A DNA stretch of 64,000 nucleotides, from positions 3,736,001 to 3,800,000 of the forward strand of contig NC_066278.1 in assembly GCF_905404315.1 (NCBI RefSeq), read 5' to 3'. The position numbers and the translations under genes are program-made. This stretch comes from Leptidea sinapis. Its lineage: Eukaryota > Arthropoda > Insecta > Lepidoptera > Pieridae. The notes below the pieces were generated by a model, which worked only from the letters and a program-made list of their open reading frames with translations, ran no database searches and was not told the DNA's origin. This document shows positions 54,375-64,000 of this stretch, one piece after another (the stretch's first letter is position 1; each line of letters opens with the position of its first letter).

Positions 54375-55237
54375 TGATCACAGAATCGATCTCTGCACCC
54401 TCGAGAACCTCGGATACGATACCCGTAATGTAGTTATCATACTTTTGAGCGGCGTCCATCTTGGATTTCAAAAATGATCACAAAATCGTTCTGTGCACTC
54501 TCGAGAACCTCAGATACGATACCCATATTTTTGTCACCATAATCTTGCACGGCGGCCATCTTGGATTTGAAAATTGATCACAAAATCGTTCTCAGCACCC
54601 TGGAGAACCTCGGATACGATACCCAAAATGTAGTTATGATACTTTTGAGCGGCAGCCATCTTGGATTTGAAAACTGATCACAAAATCGTTCTCTGCACCC
54701 TCGAGAACCTAGGATACGATACTCATAATCTAGTTATCATACTTTTGAGCGGCGGCCATTTCGGATTTAAAATGATCCCAAAATTTTTTTCTTCACCCTC
54801 GAGAACCTCTGATACGATAATCATATTCATATTGCTGAAAACATAATTTTGTGCGGCGGCCATCTTGGATTAGAAAAATGATCACAAAATCGTTCTCAGC
54901 ACCCTCGAGAACCTCGGATACGATACCCATAATGTAGGTATCATACTTTCGAGCGCCGGCCATCTTGGATTTGAAAAATGATCACAAAATCGTTCTCGGC
55001 ACCCTCGAGAACCTCGGATAGGATAACCATAATGTAGTTATCATACTTTTGAGCAGCGGCCATCTTGGATATGAAAAATGATCACTAAATCGTTCTCTGC
55101 ACCCTCGAGAACCTCTGATACGATAATCATAATGTAGTTATCATAATTTTGAGCGGCGGCCATCTCGGATTTAAAAATGATCCCAAAATCTTTTTCTGCA
55201 CCCTCGAGAACCTCGGACACGATATCCATATTGCTGA
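54375..55237 (+). repeat. Monomers after R2, including a 106-bp monomer
   Basis: Nine monomers, duplicated at about 62269-63130 (offset 7894). 54804-54909 is 106 bp because of an insertion (GATAATCATATTCATATTGC). A run of seven T lies just before it. Confidence 0.88.
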
Positions 55238-57750
55238 AAACATTATTGTTTGCGTCAGCCCTCTTGGATTTCAAAAATGATCCCAGAATTGTTCTCTGCA
55301 CCCTCGAGAACCTCGGGTACGATATCCAAATTGCTGAAATCATAATTTTGTGCGACGGCCATCTTGGATTAGAAAAATGTTCACAAAATCGTTCTCAGTA
55401 CCCTCGAGAACTTTGGATACGATACCTATAATGTAGTTATCATTCTTTTGAGCGGCGGCCATCTTGGATTTGAAAACTGATCACAAAATCGTTCTCTGAA
55501 CCCTCGAGAACCTAGGATAATATACCCATAATCTGGTTACCATACTTTTGAGCGGCGTCCATCTCGGATTTAAAAATGATCCCAAAATTGTTTTCTACAC
55601 CCTCGAGAAACTCGGACACGATATTCATATTGCCGAAAACATAATTTTGTGCGGCGGCCATCTTCTATTAGAAAAATGATCACAAAATCGTTCTCAGCAC
55701 CCTGGAGAACCTCGGATACGATACCCATAATGTAGGTATCATACTTTTGAGCGGCGGCCATCTTGGATTTGAAAAATGATCTTTAAATCGTTCTCTGCAC
55801 TTTCGAGAACCTCGGATACGATACCCATATTATTGTGATCATAATCTTGCACGGCGGCCCTCATGGATTAGAAAAATGATCACAAAATCGTTCTCCGCAC
55901 TCTCGAGAACCTCGGATACGATACCCATAATGTAGTTATCATACTTTTGAGCGACGGCCATCTTGGATTTGAAAACTGATCACAAAATCGTTCTGTGAAC
56001 CCTCGAGAACCTAGGGTACGATACCCATAATCTGGTTGCCATACCTTTGAGCGGCGGCCATCTCGGATTTAAAAATGATCCCAAAATTGTTTTCTTCACT
56101 CTCGAGAAACTCGGACATGATATTCATATTGCTTAAAACATAATTTTGTGCGGCGGCCATCTTGTATTAGAAAAATGATCACAAAATCGTTCTCGGCACC
56201 CTCGAGAACCTCGGATACGTTACCCATAATGTAGTTATCATACTTTTGAGCGGCGGCCACCTTGGATTTGAAAAATTATCATTAAATCGTTCTCTGCACC
56301 CTCGAGAACCTCTGATACGATAACCATAATGTAGTTATGATAATTTTGAGCGGCGGCCATCTCTGATTTAAAAATGATCCCAAAATTGTTTTCTGCACCC
56401 TCGATAACCTCGGACACGATATCCATATTGCTGAAAACATAATTGTTTGCGGCAGCACTCTTGGATTTCAAAAATCATAACAGAATTGTTCTCTGCACCC
56501 TCGAGAACCTCGGACACGATATCCATATTGTTAAAATCATAATTTTGTGCGGCGGCCATCTTGGGTGTGAAAAATGATCACCAAATCGTTCTCTGCACCC
56601 TCGAGAACCTCGGGTATGATATCCATATTGTTGAAATCATAATTTAGTGCGGCGGCCATCTTGAATTTGAAAAATGATCACAAAATCGTTCTCCGCACTG
56701 TCGAGAACCTCGGATACGATACCCATAATGTAGTTATCATACTTTTGAGCGGCCGCCATCTTGGATTTCAAAAATGATCACAAAATCGTTCTGTGCACTC
56801 TCGAGAATCTCGGATACGATACCCATATTTTTGTGATCATAATCTTGCACGGCGGCCATCTCGGATTTAAAAATGATCCAAAAATTATTTTCTGCACCCT
56901 CGAGAACCTCAGACAGGATATCAATATTGCTGAAAACATTATTGTTTTGGGCAGCCCTCTTGGATTTCAAAAATGATCACAGAATTGTTCTCTGCATCCT
57001 CGAGAACCTCGAATACGATACCAATAATGTAGTTATCATAATTTTGAGCGGTGGCCATCTTGGATTTCAAAAATGATCACAAAATCGTCCTTTGCACTCT
57101 CGAGAATCTCGAATACGATACCCATATTTTTGTGATCATCATCTTGCACGCTTGCCATCTCGGATTTAAAAATGATCCCAAAATTATTTTGTGCACCCTC
57201 GAGAACCTCAGACACGATATCAATATTGCTGAAAACATTATTGTTTTGCGGCAGCCCTCTTGGATTTCAAAAATGATCACAGAATTGTTCTCTGCACCCT
57301 CGAGAACCTCGGTTACGATATCCATATTGTTAAAATCATAATTTTGTGCGGCGGCCATCTCGGATTTAAAAATGATCCCAAAATTGTTTTCTTCACCCTC
57401 GAGAAACTCGGACACGATATTCATATTGCCGAAAACATAATTTTGTGCGGTGGCCATCTTCTATTAGAAAAATTATCACAAAATTGTTCTCAGCAACCTC
57501 GAGAACCTCGGATACGATACCCATAATGTAGGTATCATACTTTTGAGCGGCGGCCATCTTGGATTTGAAAAATGATCTTTAAATCGTTCTCTGCACTTTC
57601 GAGAACCTCGGATACGATACCCATATTATTGTGATCATAATCTTGCACGGCGGCCCTCTTGGATTAGAAAAATGATCACAAAATCGTTCTCCGCACTCTC
57701 GAGAACCTCGGATACGATACCCATAATGTAGTTATCATACTTTTGAGCGG
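55238..57750 (+). repeat. Copy of 44.96-47.46 kb
   Basis: In register at offset 10281 (10282 after an extra T in ATTGTTTTGCGG near 57242). It holds the GCGTCAGCC monomer, a K segment and the transition monomers. It ends near 57735-57760, where the sequence switches to a pattern like 49.66 kb. Confidence 0.89.
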
Positions 57751-58421
57751 CGGCCATCTTCGATTTGAAAAATGATCACGAAATAGTTTTCTGCACCCTG
57801 GAGAACCTCGGATACGATACCCATAATGTAGTTATCATACTTTAGAGCGGCGTCCATCTTGGATTTCAAAAATGATCACAAAATCGTTTTATGCACTCTC
57901 GAGAACCTCGGATACGATACCCATATATTTGTAACCATAATCTTGCACGGCGGCCATCTTGGATTTGAAAACTTATCACTAAATCGTTCTCTGCACCTTC
58001 GAGAACCACTGATACGATAACCATAATGTAGATATGATAATTTTGAGCGGCGGCCATCTCTGATTTAAAATTATCCCAAAATTGTTTTCTGCACACTCGA
58101 GAACCTCAGACACGATATCCATATTGCTGAAAACATAATTGTTTGCGGCAGCCCTCTTGGATTTCAAAAATCATAACAGAATTGTTCTCTGCACCCTCGA
58201 GAACCTCGGACACGATATCCATATTGCTAAAATCATTATTTTGTGCGGCGGCCATCTTGGGTTTGAAAAATGATCACCAAATCGTTCTCTGCACCCTCGA
58301 GAACCTCGGGTATGATATCCATATTGTTGAAATCATAATTTAGTGCGGCGGCCATCTTGAATTTGAAAAATGATCACAAAATCGTTCTCCGCACTCTCGA
58401 GAACCTCGGATACGATACCCA
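57751..58421 (+). repeat. Piece of R segment (matches 49.66-50.3 kb)
   Basis: Marks CACGAAATAGTTTTCTGC and CACCCTGGAG, then ATGTAGATATGATAATTTTG, at offset 8087 from R1. It lacks the extra C of the 101-bp monomer, so the join back to the K pattern lies before that base, near 58390-58421. Confidence 0.84.
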
Positions 58422-60496
58422 TAATGTAGTTATCATACTTTTGAGCGGCGGCCACCTTGGATTTGAAAAATTATCATTAAATCGTTCTCTGCACCCTCGA
58501 GAACCTCTGATACGATAACCATAATGTAGTTATGATAATTTTGAGCGGCGGCCATCTCTGATTTAAAAATGATCCCAAAATTGTTTTCTGCACCCTCGAT
58601 AACCTCGGACACGATATCCATATTGCTGAAAACATAATTGTTTGCGGCAGCACTCTTGGATTTCAAAAATCATAACAGAATTGTTCTCAACACCCTCGAG
58701 AACCTCGGACACGATATCCATATTGTTAAAATCATAATTTTGTGCGGCGGCCATCTTGGGTTTGAAAAATGATCACCAAATCGTTCTCTGCACCCTCGAG
58801 AACCTCGGCTATGATATCCATATTGTTGAAATCATAATTTAGTGCGGCGGCCATCTTGAATTTGAAAAATGATCACAAAATCGTTCTCCGCACTCTCGAG
58901 AACCTCGGATACGATACCCATAATGTAGTTATCATACTTTTGAGCGGCCGCCATCTTGGATTTCAAAAATGATCACAAAATCGTTCTGTGCACTCTCGAG
59001 AATCTCGGATACGATACCCATATTTTTGTGATCATAATCTTGCACGGCGGCCATCTCGGATTTAAAAATGATCCAAAAATTATTTTCTGCACCCTCGAGA
59101 ACCTCAGACAGGATATCAATATTGCTGAAAACATTATTGTTTTGGGCAGCCCTCTTGGATTTCAAAAATGATCACAGAATTGTTCTCTGCACCCTCGAGA
59201 ACCTCGAATACGATACCCATAATGTAGTTATCATAATTTTGAGCGGTGGCCATCTTGGATTTCAAAAATGATCACAAAATCGTCCTTTGCACTCTCGAGA
59301 ATCTCGAATACGATACCCATATTTTTGTGATCATAATCTTGCACGCTTGCCATCTCGGATTTAAAAATTATCCCAAAATTATTTTCTGCACCCTCGAGAA
59401 CCTCAGACACGATATCAATATTGCTGAAAACATTATTGTTTGCGGCAGCCCTCTTGGATTTCAAAAATGATCACAGAATTGTTCTCTGCACCCTCGAGAA
59501 CCTCGGTTACGATATCCATATTGTTAAAATCATAATTTTGTGCGGCGGCCATCTCGGATTTAAAAATGATCCCAAAATTGTTTTCTTCACCCTCGAGAAA
59601 CTCGGACACGATATTCATATTGCCGAAAACATAATTTTGTGCGGTGGCCATCTTCTATTAGAAAAATTATCACAAAATTGTTCTCCGCAACCTCGAGAAC
59701 CTCGGATACGATACCCATAATGTAGGTATCATACTTTTGAGCGGCGGCCATCTTGGATTTGAAAAATGATCTTTAAATCGTTCTCTGCACTTTCGAGAAC
59801 CTCGGATACGATACCCATATTATTGTGATCATAATCTTGCACGGCGGCCCTCTTGGATTAGAAAAATGATCACAAAATCGTTCTCCGCACTCTCGAGAAC
59901 CTCGGATACGATACCCATAATGTAGTTATCATACTTTTGAGCGACGGCCATCTTCGATTTGAAAAATGATCACAAAATCGTTCTCTTCACCCTCGAGAAC
60001 CTCGGATACGATACCCATAATGTAGTTATCATACTTTTGAGCGGCGGCCATCTTGGATTTGAAAACTGGTAACAAAATCGTTCTCTTCACCCTCGAGAAA
60101 CTCGGACACGATATTCATATTGCTGAAAACATAATTTTGAGCGACGGCCATTTTCTATTTGAAAAATTATCACAAAATCGTTCTCGGCACCCTCGAGAAC
60201 CTCGGATACGATACCCATAATGTAGTTATCATACTTTTGAGCGGCGGCCATCTTGGATTTGAAAAATTATCACTAAATCGTTCCCTGCACCCTCGAGAAC
60301 CTCTGATACGATAACCATAATGTAGTTATGATAATTTTGAGCGGTGGCCATCTCTGATTTAAAAATGATCCCAAAATTGTTTTCTGCACCCTCGAGAACC
60401 TCGGACACGATATCCATATTGCTGAAAACATAATTGTTTGCGGCAGCCCTCTTGGATTTCAAAAATCATAACAGAATTGTTCTCTGCACCCTCGAG
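58422..60496 (+). repeat. Repeat of 56.23-57.6 kb (2195-bp offset) leading into R-type monomers
   Basis: From 58433 the K segment and transition monomers recur at offset 2195. From about 59470 the sequence is in register with R2 (offset 8785) and stays so to about 60513. Confidence 0.86.
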
Positions 60497-60601
60497 GACC
60501 TCGGACACGATATTATATATCCATATTGCTAAAATCATAATTTTGTGCGGCGGCCATCTTGGATTTGAAAAATGATCACCAAATCGTTCTCTGCACCCGA
60601 G
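60497..60601 (+). repeat. 105-bp aberrant monomer: deletion junction with short AT insertion
   Basis: The left part follows R2 near 51712-51728 (GAGGACCTCGGACACGATATT) and the right part follows R2 from about 52621 (ATCCATATTGCTAAAATC). Between them lies an extra ATATAT-like stretch. The offset to R2 falls from 8785 to 7894 bp, so 891 bp are missing. The right half ends with the two-base-short CTGCACCCGAG. Confidence 0.9.
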
Positions 60602-63130
60602 AACGTCGGGTTCGATATCCAAATTGGTGAAATCATAATTTTGTTCGGTGGCCATCTTGGATTAGAAAAATGATCACAAAATCGTTCTCTGCACCCTCGA
60701 GCACCTCGGATACGATACCCATAATGTAGGTATCATACTTTTGAGCGGCGGCCATCTTGGATTTGAAATATGATCACTAAATCGTTCTCTGCAGTTTCGA
60801 GAACCTCGGATACGATACCCATATTATTGTGATCATAATCTTGCACGGCGGCCCTCTTGGATTAGAAAAATGATCACAAAATCGTTCTCAGCACCCTCGA
60901 GAACTTCGCATACGATACCCATAATGTAGTTATCATACTTTTGAGCGGCGGCCATCTTCGATTTGAAAAATGATCACGAAATCGTTCTTTGAACCCTCGA
61001 GAACCTCGAATACGATACCCATAATGTGGTTATCATAATTTTGAGCGGCGGCCATCTTGGATTTCAAAAATGATCACAAAATCGTCCTGTGCACTCTCGA
61101 GAACCTCGGATACGATACCCATATTTTTGTGATCATAATCTTGCACGGCGGCCCTCTTGGATTAGAAAAATGATCACAAAATCGTTCTCAGCACCCTCGA
61201 GAACTTCGCATACGATACCCATAATGTAGTTATCATACTTTTGAGCGGCGGCCATCTTCGATTTGAAAAATGATCACGAAATAGTTTTCTGCACCCTGGA
61301 GAACCTCGGATACGATACCCATAATGTAGTTATCATACTTTTGAGCGGCGTCCATCTTGGATTTCAAAAATGATCACAAAATCGTTTTATGCACTCTCGA
61401 GAACCTCGGATACGATACCCATATTTTTGTAACCATAATCTTGCACGGCGGCCATCTTGGATTTGAAAACTTATCACTAAATCGTTCTCTGCACCTTCGA
61501 GAACCTCTGATACGATAACCATAATGTAGATATGATAATTTTGAGCGGCGGCCATCTCTGATTTAAAATTATCCCAAAATTGTTTTCTGCACACTCGAGA
61601 ACCTCAGACACGATATCCATATTGCTGAAAACATAATTGTTTGCGGCAGCCCTCTTGGATTTCAAAAATCATAACAGAATTGTTCTCTGCACCCTCGAGA
61701 ACCTCGGACACGATATCCATATTGCTAAAATCATTATTTTGTGCGGCGGCCATCTTGGGTTTGAAAAATGATCACCAAATCGTTCTCTGCACCCTCGAGA
61801 ACCTCGGGTACGATATCCATATTGTTGAAATCATAATTTAGTGCGGCGGCCATCTTGAATTTGAAAAATGATCACAAAATCGTTCTCCGCACTCTCGAGA
61901 ACCTCGGATACCGATACCCATAATGTAGTTATCATACTTTTGAGCGACGGCCATCTTGGATTTGAAAAATGATCACAAAATCGTTCTCAGCACCCTGGAG
62001 AACCTCGGATACGATACCCAAAATGTAGATATCATACTTTTGAGCGGCGGCCATCTTGGATTTGAAAACTGATCACAAAATCGTTCTCTGCACCCTCGAG
62101 AACCTAGGAAACGATACCCATAATCGAGTTATCATAGTTTTGAGCGGGGGCCATCTCGGATTTAAAAATGATCCCAAAATTGTTTTCTGCACCCTCGAGA
62201 ACCTCGGACACGATATCCATATTGTTGAAAACATTATTGTTTGCGGCAGCCCACTTGGATTTCAAAAATGATCACAGAATCGATCTCTGCACCCTCGAGA
62301 ACCTCGGATACGATACCCGTAATGTAGTTATCATACTTTTGAGCGGCGTCCATCTTGGATTTCAAAAATGATCACAAAATCGTTCTGTGCACTCTCGAGA
62401 ACCTCAGATACGATACCCATATTTTTGTCACCATAATCTTGCACGGCGGCCATCTTGGATTTGAAAATTGATCACAAAATCGTTCTCAGCACCCTGGAGA
62501 ACCTCGGATACGATACCCAAAATGTAGTTATGATACTTTTGAGCGGCAGCCATCTTGGATTTGAAAACTGATCACAAAATCGTTCTCTGCACCCTCGAGA
62601 ACCTAGGATACGATACTCATAATCTAGTTATCATACTTTTGAGCGGCGGCCATTTCGGATTTAAAATGATCCCAAAATTTTTTTCTTCACCCTCGAGAAC
62701 CTCTGATACGATAATCATATTCATATTGCTGAAAACATAATTTTGTGCGGCGGCCATCTTGGATTAGAAAAATGATCACAAAATCGTTCTCAGCACCCTC
62801 GAGAACCTCGGATACGATACCCATAATGTAGGTATCATACTTTCGAGCGGCGGCCATCTTGGATTTGAAAAATGATCACAAAATCGTTCTCGGCACCCTC
62901 GAGAACCTCGGAAAGGATACCCATAATGTAGTTATCATACTTTTGAGCAGCGGCCATCTTGGATATGAAAAATGATCACTAAATCGTTCTCTGCACCCTC
63001 GAGAACCTCTGATACGATAATCATAATGTAGTTATCATAATTTTGAGCGGCGGCCATCTCGGATTTAAAAATGATCCCAAAATCTTTTTCTGCACCCTCG
63101 AGAACCTCGGACACGATATCCATATTGCTG
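60602..63130 (+). repeat. R3: third copy of the right part of R
   Basis: In register with 52708-55236 at offset 7894. It contains the 101-bp monomer (61900-62000) and the 106-bp monomer (62698-62803). It departs from the earlier copy near 63130, where GCGGCAGCCCTCGTGG replaces GCGTCAGCCCTCTTGG. Confidence 0.91.
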
Positions 63131-64000
63131 AAAACATAATTGTTTGCGGCAGCCCTCGTGGATTTCAAAAATGATCACAGAATTGTTCTCTGCACCCTCG
63201 AGAACCTCGGACACGATATCCATATTACTAAAATCATAATTTTAAGCGCTGGCCATCTTTGGTTTGAAAAATGATCACCAAATCGTTCTCTGCACCCTCG
63301 AGAACCTCGGATACGATACCCAAAATGTAGTAATCATACTTTTGAGCGGCGGCCATCTTCAATTTAAAAATGATCACAAAATCGTTCTCCGCACTCTCGA
63401 GAACCTCGGATACAATACCCATAATGTAGGTATCATACTTATGAGCGGCGGCCTTCTTGGATTTAAAAACGATCACAAAATCGTTCTCTGTACTTTCGAG
63501 AACCTCGGATACGATACCCATATTTTTGTGATCATAATCTTGCACGGCGGCCCTCTTGGATTTGAAAAGTGATCACTAAATCGTTCTCTTCACCCTCGAT
63601 AACCTCGGATACGATACCCATAATGTAGTTATCATAATTTTGAGCGGCGGCCATCTTGGATTTCAAAAATGATCACAAAATCGTTCTGTGCACTCTCGAG
63701 AACCTCGGATACGATACCCATATTTTTGTGATCATAATCTTGCACGGCAGCCATCTCGGATTTAAAAATGATCCCAAAATTATTTTCTGCACCCTCGAGA
63801 ACCTCAGACACGATATCCATATTGCTGAAAACATTATTGTTTGCGGCAGCCGTCTTGGATTTAAAAAATGATCACAGCATTGTTCTCTGCACCCTCGAGA
63901 ACCTCGGACACGTTATCCATATTGCAAAATTCATAATTTTGTGCGGCGGCCATCTTGAATTTGAAACATGATCACTAAATCTTTCTCTGCACCCTCGAGA
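63131..64000 (+). repeat. Divergent tail monomers at the right edge
   Basis: Nine monomers of the same satellite with private variants (GCGCTGGCCATCTTTGG, GATACAATACCC, GGCCTTCTTGG, CACGTTATCC, GCAAAATTCAT). Classes A, D, B and F-like are still recognisable, but I found no close copy elsewhere in the window. Confidence 0.85.

Larger units (their letters stand above)
1..64000 (+). repeat. Satellite DNA array, ~100-bp monomer, head to tail
   Basis: Every line of the window can be cut into 99-100 bp monomers, taking the start just after the CTCGAG that closes the previous one. Recognisable anchors are CGATACCCATA or CGATATCCATA (monomer positions about 12-22), GCGGCGGCCATCTTGG (about 44-59), AAAATCGTTCTCTGCACC (about 77-94) and CTCGAG (95-100). 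Most monomers are 100 bp; those with the CTCGGATTTAAAAATGATCC variant are 99 bp. Classes used below: A has TAGTTATC or TATTTATC and GAGCGG; D has ATATTTTTGTGATC; D' has ATTATTGTGATC and GCCCTCTTGG; E has CTGGTTACC; B has GCTGAAAACATTATTG; C has GCTGAAATCAT; F has GTTAAAATCAT. No inverted monomer, transposon or unique DNA interrupts the array, and it runs off both ends of the window. Function is not shown by sequence; a heterochromatic or centromeric location is inference. Confidence 0.98.

Noticed and set aside
54778..54800. T-run near 54784 as an RNA polymerase III terminator
   Set aside because: No A-box or B-box or transcript unit is upstream. The run is a local variant of the usual AAAATTGTTTTCTTCACC stretch.
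1..64000. CRISPR array
   Set aside because: There is no constant repeat with unique spacers. The whole monomer is repeated, the unit is far longer than a CRISPR repeat-spacer pair, and no cas-like gene is present.
1..64000. Telomeric or subtelomeric short repeats
   Set aside because: No run of TTAGGG, TTAGG, TTTAGGG or similar short units was seen.
1..64000. Transposable element, LTR or terminal inverted repeat
   Set aside because: No reverse transcriptase, transposase or integrase motif, no poly-A tail and no target-site duplication is visible. All sequence fits the monomer.
1..64000. tRNA, rRNA or snRNA tandem genes
   Set aside because: The 100-bp unit has no cloverleaf, T-loop (GTTCRANNC in context) or rRNA-like stretch. 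GTTC in AAAATCGTTCTC is not followed by a T-arm pattern.

Overview
The whole 64-kb window is one uninterrupted tandem satellite array. I found no gene, RNA gene, transposable element or unique spacer. The repeat monomer is about 100 bp (99 or 100 bp in almost all copies, about 640 copies), AT-leaning (consensus about 43% GC by hand count) and always in the same head-to-tail orientation. Long satellite arrays with higher-order repeats (HORs) and no bacterial-type gene density point to a eukaryotic chromosome, probably a centromeric, pericentromeric or other heterochromatic block. The sequence alone does not let me name the species. The many open reading frames of 60-154 codons are shadows of the repeat: they recur with the repeat period on both strands and in overlapping frames.

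Organisation is nested. Level 1 is the monomer, in at least seven sequence classes (called A, B, C, D, D', E and F here) that differ mainly in a variable stretch at about monomer positions 20-47. Level 2 is a six-monomer block of 599 bp (order A-D-B-F-A-D'). Level 3 is a 16-monomer, 1597-bp HOR made of a four-monomer block (A-E-C-D', 399 bp) plus two diverged six-monomer blocks. Five complete 1597-bp copies lie at 2595-4191, 4192-5788, 8784-10380, 20360-21956 and 29741-31337, with several 14-monomer or shorter versions. Level 4 is segmental duplication of multi-kilobase blocks: a 9.28/9.38-kb tandem pair (Q1 14541-23822, Q2 23823-33203), a partial third copy from 35813, a 2296-bp tandem pair (40112-44703), a 3691-bp tandem pair (46993-54374) and a 2195-bp repeat (about 56227-60500).

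Region by region: 1-13 kb is dominated by the 1597-bp HOR, with short non-HOR pieces. 13-36 kb holds the P segment, Q1, Q2 and a second P copy. 36-46 kb holds the shortened third Q copy and the 2296-bp pair. 46-63 kb is a different domain built from R segments (3691-bp pair and relatives). 63.13-64 kb is a more divergent tail with no close match in the window. HOR islands usually start after the same four-monomer module (J) and end at the same monomer (unit 14), so they appear to have been copied as packages.

The monomer carries a GCCATCTTGG-type motif (minus strand CCAAGATGGC), which resembles the YY1/Pho recognition core and is intact in some classes and broken in others. It also carries a short dyad (GTTCTC-N9-GAGAAC) across the monomer junction and is not depleted in CpG. 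These motifs are directly visible. Any binding or centromere role is inference. I see no previously undescribed gene system; what is of interest is the repeat architecture and its recombination scars.
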